The notes beneath the pieces were generated by a model. That model worked only from the letters and a program-made list of their open reading frames with translations. It was not told where the DNA came from and did no database searches. A program made the position numbers and the translations under genes. A stretch of DNA of 64,000 nucleotides from assembly GCA_036785705.1 (NCBI GenBank), contig JAWUZG010000052.1:744001-808000 (forward strand). The letters run 5' to 3'. The stretch is from Acanthornis magna. Taxonomy: Eukaryota > Chordata > Aves > Passeriformes > Acanthizidae. Shown here in pieces: positions 38,194-50,005 of this stretch (its first letter is position 1; each line of letters starts with the position of its first letter).

Positions 38194-41100
38194 GTTAGTC
38201 TTTTTTCTTTTTTTCTTCTGTTCCTGCAATAAAGTTGTGATGGAAGGGATTCTTACTGTTTTCTTAGAAGTGTTAAGATGCAAAGTGCTTTTTCTTAGAT
38301 TACACTTTCGTTGACGATTTCTTTTTGTATCATCCCACATATGCAAAGTTCATTTGGCGTTTATATAAAGTTTGCCTGGTTGCATTTCAGGCAGGTATGG
38401 GGTTAAGAATGAAATGAGTTATGTATTTAAAATTATGTCAGGTCTGCAAGTACATATGGTTAAGTGTTAAAATATCTCACTGAAGGATTGTTTCATAATC
38501 CAACTATTTATACAGCATGAGAGATTTCATACTATGTGCTCTGATTACTAAGTGACATTGGGAGAGCACCGCTGGTTGCATCAGGAAAAAGTGCTGATTG
38601 TGCAACAGCAGGGTACAGACTGGTAATATGGAAGCTCTGCATTTAAATAATGCATAATTCATATCAGTACAATTTATTTATCTACTTCTTTAAATCAGAA
38701 GCAAGAACGGTTATTAGTGGAATGCATATAGAAATAATACCTCATGAGACCAAATGTAAAAATAAGGGTGGCTGTTTTATTAGAGCCTCCCATGTCTGTA
38801 ATGCCATGTGTGTCCATATCCCCACCTCTACCTGATTGTCACCTCCTGCTTCCCAGAGCTGGGATGCTGTCACCTGTGCATCCTCTCTGGACCAATGGGA
38901 AGGGAGAGGTGAGGGGAGTCAGTCTGAACTTCTTTCTTCTGACTGTTGATGGTCCCTCTTGTCCCCACCAAAGTGACAAGAGCTGTTAGGTCACTTGAGG
39001 ACTGCCCTGCAGGGAGTGCTTCTCTTGCTGGCAAGGAGGTTGTGAACCTTGGAGAGGTAAAAGAGATGATTTCAGAACTCCTTGCTTGTACTACTGCCCC
39101 CACCACAGAAAAAATCATCTAGGGAATTACCAAATCCCTTTCAGAGAGGGAGATCTCTTATCTGCAAACATCCGGGATGTCATTGATGCTTTGTCAAGGT
39201 TTTGCTGTATTAATGCTATTTAATATAATAGCATCTAGAACAATGTACAGTCACATTTTCAGATGTAGTAATGTAAAAATCTTTACTCATTATTTTTAGC
39301 TGAAATTAGCTAATACCCAAAAGATGGAAGTCGATGGGGAATTTTGAGAACTAACTTAGCAATTTGAACTACTTTCTAAAATTAACTTTTAAAAGCAGAA
39401 GCAAGGTGTCAGTGCATTTGAGGACATTAAATATATTTCTGAGTTGCTCAGTGAAAGTGTAGCCAAATAGCCTCCTCCCTCTTCTACAAGCATAGAAATC
39501 TGGATCCCTGATTCTTAACATTTTCCTGCTTAGCACACAGTCATACAAAATACAATGTGTCACACTGCCTCTGTTTTAGCTAATTCATACAAAGAATTCA
39601 CTCCTAGTGTCATTGGCCAGGTTCCTATCTTTTTCTAGCAAAAGGCTGAGTGTACCAGGTCCTCTTCCGTGCCATAAACTTGGGCTTGTTACAACTATCC
39701 AGTGCAATCCATCTGCACGTCCTCAGACGTGCTGTGCCCAGCAGGTTGTGTTGTGTTTTCTTTTGTGTTGTGTCCAGAACACCCTCTGCTATCTGGATGT
39801 TTTTCTTTGTATTTCTTTTAAACCACAATCTACCAGGCTACTATAAAAATATATAGGTATTCAGATCCTGCCATGGCTGAGGCAATAACAAGGGGCCTGG
39901 TAAGTGGCCATGGACAATGTGTGCTGCACATGTCCCATGTATCCTGTGGATCTCGTGGCATAGCCCTAACCATGTCTGTCCCACCTCTGCTGCTTACATG
40001 CAGTAGAGTCACTTACAAATCAGGTGTAACAAGTGGTGCCTTCCAGCAGGATGAGTTCTCATCTGCAGGCTGTGAAGACAGACAGATGCATAATTTAGCT
40101 GGGCTGGATCATTCTCAGGAAATCTTCTGCACCTCTTTGTTTACTGTTTACAAGAAATTTGAGTGCTTCTGTAAGAGGAAAAGATCTTTCTTGCACACCC
40201 AGCACCGAAGGGTCAAGCAACCAGCACAAATTAAGGCAAATGTACTCTTGCACACTATTACTTTTTTGTACAAAAGTATTGAATAGTTTAGAGTATTGTC
40301 TGAATTTTTTTTAAAACTTTAATTTGGTAAATACAGTGTGTTCTAGCTAGAAATTCATGTGCATTAAACTTACAAAATAAAATTAATGATACTGATTTCT
40401 TTTTATACTCTGATTTCAAAAAACTAAATCAATTGTGCCTTCAGGACTTGTGTTTATTAACAGTTATGAGTGAATTAGAAATTACAGCAAAAACATCTCA
40501 AACATAGCATATTGCATTTCATTCCATGAATTATGCTCTACTAAGAGTTTGAAAGCTGTATCTTGTAAGGTGAATGATTGCTGTCTAAACAGGGACTGTA
40601 AGAAGGAATACCTCTCATTCCAGTTTGGTGTGGGTAAAATTCTGAACAACAGCCACATCTCTGTGGCTTACACTTTTCTAAATGTATTGATGCACAGACA
40701 AGACTCAAAAATATTAAATTGTATTTTTAAGGTTGACTAAATGAAGCTGTTGGAAAAAACACATCTCGGTAGGTCAGTGTTGTATGTACTGATAAAAGGC
40801 ACTTAGGTCTGCCATGCACCTTACTCCAACAGATAACATCAGGTTATACAGTATTATCAAAATTACAAGCTGTTTCTTTAGTTTTTCTTATACTTCTTCA
40901 TAATTAATTTTTGTTTGCATTTAGTCTTACACAGACCAAATTTTTATAGTAGTACATACTGTACACAAAAGCTCCAATACTGCTTCATTCTCTTTTTCCT
41001 GCTAACTAGAAGAAAAAAAAAGATCATTATGTCTTCACAGTTAAGGGAATGATTCATTAGGTAAGGATGCAGACCACATACAAGATGGTAAAGAATGTTT

Positions 41101-44100
41101 TTGTATAATTCCTTTGGGCAAGTACTTATTTAGGGGTTTTAAAAAATTTTGAGGGCTTTTTCATTTACAGGCAGCATTACACTTAAGTCAGAATCATATG
41201 AAATTGGTTAAATTTTTCTGAGCCTAACATATCAAGGTACAAATGACACACATATTGTTAATTCTGAGTTTCTTCCTAATTTTGGCTTTACCTTTAATAA
41301 AGGCAAAAAGGTAAAATTACTTTCTCAAGTATTGTGTGGCATTACTTTACCTTCTGGTACACAGACTGAGGTGTTTAATAAATAATTTCAAATAAAATTA
41401 TACTAGTGCCCCTGACCTATGGTTGATATTCCAGTAGTGATTAGTAATTAATATTGCAGAAATACAGCAGTTAAAACTCTGTCTAATGTTTAGTGTTCAT
41501 CAGCTGCATCCTGAGACTGAAATTCTGCTTTCAACTATATGTTTGTGGATATAAAAGCAGAAGCAGTGGAGTCATAAATAGATTAAAGCAAAGTAAATTA
41601 TTGTAGCTGGGCTTCCTGGCAACCATGGATGTTGCTAATATGTCAGTGTGCAGAAAAACAGACTGCACAGTCAATCTGAGTTGTTCTTGAGAACAAGTGT
41701 AAAACCACAGTAAACTGAGTAGGCAAACAAAGATTAAAATTTTCCTGAACTGTAATAACAGTAAAATAAATAAGACGGAGAATATAGAAAGAGAAATACA
41801 GAAGAAGAGAATGACAAATACCTTACTAAAACTTTGGGTAAATGACTGCATAATCATAGCAAATGAGGATTACAGCAGCAGGGTATTTGTACAAAGGGTG
41901 AGTTCAAAGCTCATACAAGCTCATTTGGGGAGAAGTCAAGAATAAGTTATAAGAAATTATATAGATGCAATTATAGAGTATTTTATTGTAATAGGTTAAT
42001 AGATAAAACAGGTATGGGGTGGTTAGTAACTAACAGTACAGGAATACAGATAACTTAGCTATGAGTAATGTTTTTCCTGCAGGATTGCAACAAGAGGAAG
42101 AGCATATGTCAGAATTAAACATACTTAGCTCCAGGTTCATCTGCAGTGTAATTACAGTTTAGTGCCCAGTGTAATGTGTTTGGATCTCGTTATTTAGAAA
42201 ATGTTTAGGTAACTTCATTTACATCTGAAGTCAGAGGCAAGGAAAGATGCTTGGCTTCTTTCTACAAGACAGTGGAGTGGCACTTGCTTTTATTTTCTTT
42301 GAACAACATATAGACTTTTCCCACTTTCCCAGAAAGTTCTTACACCATACTCTTAATGTACTGTACATTGGTATGATAATATTAGTCTTCTTGTAAGAAA
42401 GTATAGAGGTCAGCTTAGCAAGAACAGCACTTGACTGTTTTTTTCTTTTATCTTGCATATGCGTTTCATGTGACATGAGGCTGTAATGTAATGACTTATG
42501 TAATTTCTGTCTCCTCTAAAATCATGACACAGAAATAGCTTCTAGTTTTATCAATAGAAACATTCAGCATTAGCCAGACTTATCTCTTTAAAGAACATTT
42601 GCTAGAAAGAGATAAAGGAAGTTATAGCTTACCCTTCACATGTTTTAAAGCCTTTGAGAAAACAGTTAAACTGTTTACTGTGTCATCAGGTGAATAACTT
42701 CAGAAGAGTTTATCTGTTCAAACTGTTCCTGTGAATTCATTTTATTGCAGGGTGTATATTTCTTGTACTATGGTATATGTGCATTTGAATTTAAAGTAAA
42801 TGTTAAGAAAGATGGTTTGATATCATGCTGTTTACATCTTTTTGCAGGTGGAAATCTCACAGGAGCAATATTTAACCCAGCACTGGCTTTTTCATTACAT
42901 GCAGATTGTTTCTATGACAAATTTTTGAGTTACTCACTAGTATATTGGATAGCACCATCCTTAGGTAAGTTCTTAATACTTTATGTATTTGAGAAACTGT
43001 TATTTAGTACGTGGTTCAAAAAAATCAGCAAACAGGTGTTCTGTATTTGAGAGTGCTTGATTTTTGCATTAAAATCCAGAAAATAGTAAATTATAATGTA
43101 TTTATTGAAGTCATTCAGAGCAGACAATGCTCTATGTAGAGTACTGCTGCACTGTTTTGTGAGTTATAGAATGATTTGGATTGGGAAGGACCTTTACAGA
43201 TCATGTGGTCCTTACCTGAAAGTAAATATCAGCCTGATTAACGTCAAAAAGAGAAACATTACCACACAGTGTCTGTCTTGTTTTATGACAGTTTACAAAA
43301 ACATGGGGATAATACATTTTAAAAAACTCTACCGACAGGTATTGGGACAAATGCCTTGAATATGTTTTCTCAGTTACCACTTTTATGATATCAAATCTTT
43401 TTTATCCTCATAGTGTCTAAACTTTGCAGCTCCCCTTCTGTGTTTTGTCCCTAGTCACTGTTGGACGCAGTCTGTTCTTAGTTTAAGAATAAGAAATGCT
43501 AGCAACTAGGTTTTTTCTAACTTAAATTATGGTTTTAGTTTGAAAGTTACTGATTTTGACTTGTAGCTGTGTGCAGATGAAAATGCTCCATGTGATACTT
43601 CATGCTGTTGTTTGTTTACAGTTGGTCCCTACTTGAAATCTTGAGCTTTCTGCTTAGAGGGTATATAAAGAAGCAGTCCGCTAATCCCGACTTCTTTCAT
43701 GACTGTTAATCCTATTAGAAGGTACCACAATGATGAAGGCAAAACAGGATGTAAAATACACACAGGAAACACCAGAAAGGGCTCCTGTTATGACCAAAAA
43801 CTTCCTTTTCTTGAGTTCACGTCTGTGCGTGTTCTACTTGCCTTGACCCTCAGTTGGCCAAAAAGGAAGATAGACGTTTAAATGCAACTAAAATTCACTT
43901 TAATATAATCCTGTTAAATTAGATTTCCAAACAGGATGACTGAACAATGGAGTAAGCTTGATAACTGTTCAGTGGGTAGTTAATGAAATGTCATGGGCAA
44001 AGCTTATCAGCATCGCTCGGGTCCTGACAGACCACATAATATTTCTCACAATTCAGCTGTAGCTTTCTGATATATATAAACATTCAAAGATTTTCCAGGT

Positions 44101-47100
44101 TGTAAGTACTTGGGATCAAATCTTTTGGCAAGTGATTTAAAGAAATGGGAGGCATTCTGAAACCCTGTGTTCTACTTATTTGCCAAGATATGTCCTGCAG
44201 AACAGCTTTGCAGAAAGCCTCCAGGTGATTTTTAGACATAAGAAAATCAACGGATGTTAACTGAAATGGGCCTGTGACTTGAGGAACTTAGTTCTGCACT
44301 GTGAACATACACTCAATAAGTACCAGTGGAACAAAGATGGTTTCTGGTTTACTGCCAAAAGAATTCATGTTAGTTGTCCAGGCATAATTATACCATCAGT
44401 AATGATGGGGACTGAGCTAATGCTGCTCTAATGCTAATGCTTCAGTACCAGGGAGATGGCAGCTACGAATGGAAGAGTTGGTGACAAGATAGTCATGAGG
44501 TCAATAAAATGAAATGCTCTTTCCTGGACAGGTGCCAGCTTAGCATATCACAGAATTAAATTGTAGAGTGAGAGACATTAAAGACCATCCAGTTCCACCT
44601 CCCTGCCAGGGCAGGGACACCTTCCACTAGACCAAAATGCTCAAAGCCCCATCCAACCTGGCCAAACCTCCTGCTAGGTTTCTAACACTACAAAACCAGA
44701 ATCAAGGCCCACTTCTTTAGATCAGTTTTACTAGAAAGACTGATACAATTCCTCAGAAAATAAGTGCCACAAAAGTAATTTAGCAGTAGATGTAAATGGA
44801 GGACGTAAGCAAGGGAGAAGGCAACAGGTGAGACTTTGACCTTTCTGTTCAGAGGAGAGGATATTCAGAGGCTTCCAGCAAGTTCAGAACACTTAAGCAA
44901 AGAAACAAGAGTTCCATGTGCAGCGAAGTGATCAGTATCTAAGGGACTTGGTAGGAAAAGATGTTTTCAACAAACAACTGGAAGTCTCCTGTTCCCAGTC
45001 CCTGGTCCTCATAGGGGTTTTCAGCTCCACAGACATTATCTGACAGAGCCAAATGCTTATGTAGTGAGTGAATGCAACCCATGAAATTCCTAGAAACTGT
45101 CACTAATTAAGTCTAATTCAAATACTAAAGGGCCAGTGAGTGTTAATCCTGAACTTGACCTGCTTACAGACAAGAATGGGTGGTGAATGTGGCCACATGG
45201 GTTGTAGTCCTTACAAGAGTTCAGGGTCCAGAGGAAGACTGGGAAGGTAAATAGCAGAGCTATTGAAGACTTTGGACTTCAAAACAAAATTCTGCTTATT
45301 TAGGGGAATTGTTAAATCAGTGGTAATTCCCTTGGAAGCTGCTATAAATGAGAAAATTTTACCATGGAAAGGTGATTTTTTAAAAAAAGGTCATGAGAGC
45401 TCAGTAATAGATTTAGATGTGCAGGAGAAATCTGTCACATAGTTAGACAGGGAATTTGGACAGAACGCCTTTCCCTGCTGGCTAGACAAAGAGCTTCCCT
45501 ATGAACAAAGGAGAGCATGTAAGAAGTTGAAACTGGGACAGGCAGCAAAGGAGGAATATAAGTGCTCTGTACAGGCACTTGGAAACAAAATCAGGAAGGT
45601 TAGAGCTCAGCTGGAACTAAGAGCAGGGACATGCAGAGTTACAAATATACTAATCCAAAAAAAAAAAGTCCAGAGAAAATGCAGGTCTGTTGGAGGATGG
45701 GGGAGACAACCTAGTGATGGATGGCATGGAAAAGGCTGAGGTACCACGCAGTCTTCTCAAGCAAAATTTGTTCCCAAACCTCTGTGTAAATCAGTAAGGC
45801 TTGGGAAAGGAAACAACACATAGGGAGCAACAAGGCAGGAACAACATAGATAAGCTGAATGATTGTGAATCCATTGACTACTAGGATTCGCCTAGAAATG
45901 AAGGTAGAGTTGGCCAACATTGGAATTGTCCCTCTTTTATGAGAAGTTACAGCAGTTGGAGGAGGTTCCTGCCAATGGGAAATGTGTCAATGCTATGCCT
46001 GCTTTTGAGGAGAGAGAAGCCAGGGAACCATAAGCCAGTTGGGCTCACCTCGGTCAGTGGGAAGATGGTGGAGTATCTAGTCTTGGAATCCATTTCCAAC
46101 CATGTAAACAACACAAAGGTGATCACAGGAACAGTCAGCACAGATTTAGGGAGGGTAATCCATGCGTGACCAGCTTGGTTGCCTTCTGTGATGAATGCAT
46201 GTGGGAATGAGAGGGGAGCATGGATGTAGTATACCTTGAGTTTAGTAAGGCTTTTGAAACCACCTCCCACAGCATTCTTGGTTCGAAGTGGGGTCACACA
46301 AAAAGACTGTTAGATGCAATAAAGATTGGCTAAACCACTGACCTCAAACTGTCACAATCAATGGGTTGACACCTGGCTGGTGGCCAATACCATGCAGAGT
46401 ATGCTGGTGTGAGTACTGGGAGTTCATATTCCCCAGTATGTTTAACAGTAACCTCTATCACAGGTTGTTCACAAGTTTGGTCTCTCTGCAAGACAAAGCA
46501 CATGGTTCAGTGATTTGGGATCAGCACCTCTGCAGAGGGATCTCCACAGGCTGGATAGGTGGTTTGAGACCAACATGAGATTCAACAAGACCAATGCTGG
46601 CTCCTCACTTCAGCCACAACAGCCCTAGGCAGCTCTACAGGCTGGGGGCAGAGTGGTTGGAAAGTGGCCCAGCAGAAAATGACCCAAGGTTGCTGGTTGA
46701 CAGCAGCTGAATGTGAGCCAGCTGTGCCCAGGTGGCCAAGGCCAATGGCATCCTGGCCTGTATCAGCAATGGTGCGGCCAGCAGGAGCAGGGCAGTGACT
46801 GTCCCCCTGTACTGGGCACTGGTGAGGCCACACCTCAAGTGCTGTGTCCAGTTCTGGGCCCCTCACTTCAGGAAGAACATTGAGGTGCTGCAGTGGGTCC
46901 AGAGAAGGGTAACAGAGCTGGTGAATGGTACAAGGCCTATGAGGAGTGGCTGAGGGAGCTGGAGAAAAAGAGGCTCAGGGAGGACTTTATCGCTCTCCAC
47001 AAATACCTGAAAGGAGGGTGTAGTGGGGAGGTGGGGGGAGTTAGTCTCTTCTCCCAGGCAGCCAGTTGATGGGATGAGAAGACAGTAATAATAGAAGAAA

Positions 47101-48702
47101 GATAGTAATAAACTAGTAATAATAGTAATAAGTAAGATAGTAATAAGCTAGATAGTAATAAGGGAAGATAGTAATAAGCTGTGCTAGGGAGGTTCAAGTT
47201 GGACATTAGGAAGAATTTCTTCACTTAGAGGATGATTAGATATTGGAATGGCCTGCCCAGGGAGGTGGTGGCATCACCATTCCTAGAGGTGTTTAAGGAA
47301 AGACTGGATGTGGCACTCAGTGCCATGCTCTATTGACATTGTGGTGTTCGGTTCCAGGTTGGACTCGGTGATCTCACAGGGCTTTTCTAAATGAATTGAT
47401 TCTCTGATTATTGCCTCCTTCTACTCAATGCTTGTGAGGTGGCATCTGGAACATGGGTGGTTTGGAGTGCCCTAGTTCAAGAGCAATGTGGGAAAAACCA
47501 GGATCCAAGCAGTGGAGGACTACAAAGATGATGAAGGGCGTAGACTACCTGATCTGAGAGGGAAGGCTAAGGGAACCAGACTTGTTTAGGCTGCAAGGAA
47601 AGATGAAAGCATGTTTTAAGCACAGTCAAGCATTATTTCAACAGTAGTTACAAGGATAAGAGAGATTAACCATTCTTTTTGGCAACAAGTAACAGCAAGG
47701 GCATGAATTGGGGCATGGGAAGTTCAGCTTAGACTCCAGGAAAACATTCAGGAGGAAGGGTGCAGCATCACAGAAATTAGTTTCCTGGAGAAATGCTACA
47801 GTCTCCAGCATGGAGGTTTTTGGGACTCAGCCAGGGAAAGTCTCACTGACCCATGTAGCATAGGCAAAGTCCTGCACTGAGTGAGAGACTGAACAGAATC
47901 CCTTCCAATAAGCTTTTTTTGTGATCTAAGAAGTTACATAAATACAAGCTTATGTGTGGGCAACACCATCAAGCAGAATCCTTTTCATCTCTGAAAGAAT
48001 AAACTGATTTTCTCCTCCTGCAGGGAAAAAAAAGAGCTCATCATAAACTGTACTTGGATGCCCTTTGGCATCAGGGGTCCTTATGGGGCCCTTCCAGCTT
48101 CAGACAGACGTTTCTTCATGAGAACTGTACACTAACTTCACCATTTTTTCAGCTTCAGAATAAACCCTAAATCAGAATGATCTTCAAAAAAAAGCTCTGT
48201 CGTATACCCACTTGGCAGCACCTAAAAATGATGAGGTTATCAAAACTGACACTGCTAACAAACTCAGGTGAGGGATGGAGGTTAAGCTGCTGGTTCAGTC
48301 ATTTATACATCCAGCTACAAAGAAAGGAGCCCTGATCAGGAATAGGAAGGTACCCATGTTGGATTCACCTTGTCAAACTCTCTGCCTTTGGCTTGTCTTA
48401 CACAGATCAAAGCATTAACCATACTAAGGAAAGTAAGATTATTAACTCATGGGGACCACTTGCATGGCCTGTTGAAGCTTCCTTTGCAAAAAGTACAGGT
48501 GTAGTCCCTGCTGTATTGTGTTAAGACACTCAAATGTCTAACACATAAACTTGTTCAAATAAACTTGAACATGTTTATTTTCCATACCAGTACTGTATCC
48601 TTCTGAAATGCATTTAAATAAAGGTTCTTTCTGTAACTTCTCATTTCAGGTACAATACTTGTGGCTTTTATATGGGATGAAATCTTTCCTCGGAAATCTT
48701 GA
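37599..48702 (+). CDS. AQP11: Aquaporin-11, complete coding sequence in three exons
   Basis: The join 37599-38193, 42848-42964, 48650-48702 gives 765 bases, 254 residues and a TGA stop; all junctions are GT-AG and both introns are phase 1. AQP11 is an unorthodox aquaporin (superaquaporin) of the ER membrane that passes water, glycerol and hydrogen peroxide; its loss in mice causes polycystic kidneys. The protein shows an extra N-terminal hydrophobic stretch (about 6-23), a first channel helix with Glu43, the atypical NPC box at residues 91-93, NPA at 208-210, and Cys219 exactly nine residues after NPA, the superaquaporin hallmark. The ATG at 37599 has a G at -3 and +4 and matches the family's start. 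The C-terminus stops 16 residues after exon 2 and is shorter than in mammals (254 against 271 residues overall). The gene lies tail to tail with CLNS1A, the conserved vertebrate arrangement. Confidence 0.96.
38194..42847 (+). other. AQP11: AQP11 intron 1
   Basis: A 4.65-kb intron bounded by GTTAGT and TTTTTGCAG. It is AT-rich and I see no exon, transposon or RNA gene in it. Confidence 0.85.
42848..42964 (+). CDS. AQP11: AQP11 coding exon 2 (NPA box)
   Basis: It encodes [20 protein letters not shown] and the following helix up to IAPSL. NPA (208-210) and Cys219 are both here. It is 117 bases, bounded by TTTTTGCAG|GTGG and TTAG|GTAAGT, and keeps frame with both neighbours. Confidence 0.96.
43164..43213 (-). 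mobile_element. Tiny CR1 3' tail fragment
   Basis: TATAGAATGATTTGGATTGG followed by a degraded GGAAGGACCTTTA block is the reversed CR1 tail. Only about 50 bp are recognisable. Confidence 0.7.
44549..44668 (-). mobile_element. CR1 3' end fragment
   Basis: Reversed CR1 tail: CACAGAATTAAATTG at the left, then GGGACACCTTCCACTAGACC near 44613 and CCCCATCCAACCTGGCC near 44647. Confidence 0.88.
45000..47410 (+). mobile_element. Long decayed CR1 LINE with reverse-transcriptase remnants
   Basis: This is the longest CR1 in the window, plus orientation, inside AQP11 intron 2. Remnants of the inter-domain region are readable at about 45527-45740 ([20 protein letters not shown]). RT-type sequence follows at about 46020-46300 ([20 protein letters not shown], then [15 protein letters not shown] reading across frames). 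The standard 3' region lies at 46720-47410 and ends ATTGATTCTCTGATTATTG. Frameshifts and stop codons are frequent, so it cannot move. The 5' boundary is uncertain by several hundred bases. The 3' part is interrupted by an AGTAATA-rich expansion at 47081-47180. Confidence 0.85.
47081..47180 (+). repeat. AGTAATA-rich minisatellite inside the CR1
   Basis: AGTAATA occurs seven times in about 95 bp, mostly as GATAGTAATAA with variable spacers. It replaces the part of the CR1 3' region that is normally GC-moderate and non-repetitive. Confidence 0.85.
47411..47920 (+). mobile_element. Older CR1 fragment following the long copy
   Basis: Degraded CR1 blocks recur after the long copy has ended: CTACTCAATGCTTGTGAGG, GAGGACTACAAAGATGATG, GGAGAAATGCTACAGTCTCC, and a tail-like ending near 47900. 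Divergence is high and the limits are approximate. Confidence 0.65.
48650..48702 (+). CDS. AQP11: AQP11 coding exon 3
   Basis: It completes Gly238 and encodes [16 protein letters not shown] and a TGA stop at 48700-48702. The acceptor is TCATTTCAG|GTAC. The hydrophobic start completes the last membrane helix; the polar tail is very short. Confidence 0.9.
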
Positions 48703-50005
48703 GACATCAAATCCTGAAATTTGGCAGTACTACATTAGAAAGTATTTTCAACATCTGCAGACATAAAGCTTTCAGAGAACTGTTGACAGTCTCCTGTGCC
48801 ATCTCTCAGTTGCATTTTCAGATTTCATGTTTGAAATATTTGACATACCACTTTGTATTCAAATAATAATTTTGTAAATGCGTTTTGGGATTTTGGGAAT
48901 ATCTGCCACCATTTTCAGTTAAGCCATATGAATGTGAAGGACTGTTAAAACACAAACTGTCACTTTAGCCATAAGTGCCATTTGCTGACCTTTATTAGCA
49001 TGCAAAACTAATTTTAGAGAAATACCCCGTACTCTCAAGGTTTGATTTTATTGGATTTCTTCCCATTGAAGGCACCTGCAAAAAGGGAGCTGAAGATTTC
49101 TTATACTGACATCATTATATTCCTACTTGCCATATTACCTGCCTCTGAGAGGAAGAAAGGCTACACTGATCCCTAGAAGAATCTCCACAGTTCTATTCTA
49201 GAGGCACCCTACACCAAAATTAAAAGTCTGTATGACCAACATTGTTTAATTGTTTAATACCTAAATGCAGGTAAGTAGTCCCTTCTGGGAAGGCTCTGCC
49301 CCATCCTGTCCCATTGGAGACTGTTGAATGTTTATCTTGGTTGGAAAAAGCAGTAATGAGGTATCATAAAATTTTGTAAAAGAGCATTTTAGGCAAAACC
49401 CTCTACTTTTTATCAGCAATTACTGCTGCCTCTTCACAGAGATACAGTATATAGGGATGAATCATGCAATATTCAATTTGTCCTTGATTTTTTGTAGCTC
49501 TTATCAACTTCTTTAAAAAAACAAATTAATCTGCAATGCAGGACAATAAGTAACAGAGATAAAAACTACAAGAAAGCTACATACACAAACTGGCACAAGC
49601 CTTTTATCTCAGCTGAGGCAGACACCGCTGATGGTTACCACCCTCTGAAGCTCTGTTTCTAGCATGAGGTTTCTTATTCTGGCTGCAGCTTAATTTTTAA
49701 ATATGCCAAAATATATTTTTCAAATTTAAGAATAAATTCAGTTTTTCATTTTATGGTTACTTGGTTTGAGAGATGGTTAACTAACTCTACAAAGATCTCA
49801 GTATCATGTCCCTCGACTCATCATCCAAGTCACCTTACAAACTATATTCTAAGAGAAACAGAATCAAATGGGGATTTTTCACAGTAAATTGATGAACGTC
49901 TTTAATACCTGCTGTTGTCAGCTATCTTTTTTGCAAGAGTACAGGAAGCAAGTATTTCCATGTAATTTCTTCCTTGTTGCAATAAAATCCTTTCTTGTTT
50001 TTATT
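48703..50005 (+). other. AQP11: AQP11 3' UTR (probable)
   Basis: AT-rich untranslated sequence follows the stop codon without a frame or splice site of note. AATAAA occurs at 49731-49736 and 49981-49986. The second is followed by a T-rich stretch typical of cleavage sites, so the main 3' end is placed at about 50.0 kb. The exact end needs transcript data. Confidence 0.6.
49981..49986 (+). terminator. AQP11: Probable AQP11 poly(A) signal
   Basis: AATAAA followed by CCTTTCTTGTTTTTATTTTC, a T/GT-rich downstream element. An upstream AATAAA at 49731 could give a shorter form. Confidence 0.6.

Larger units (their letters stand above)
42965..48649 (+). other. AQP11: AQP11 intron 2, rich in CR1 copies
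   Basis: A 5.7-kb intron. It contains short reversed CR1 pieces near 43.16 and 44.55 kb, a long forward CR1 up to 47.4 kb and an older forward CR1 to about 47.9 kb. The remainder shows nothing I can identify. Confidence 0.85.
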
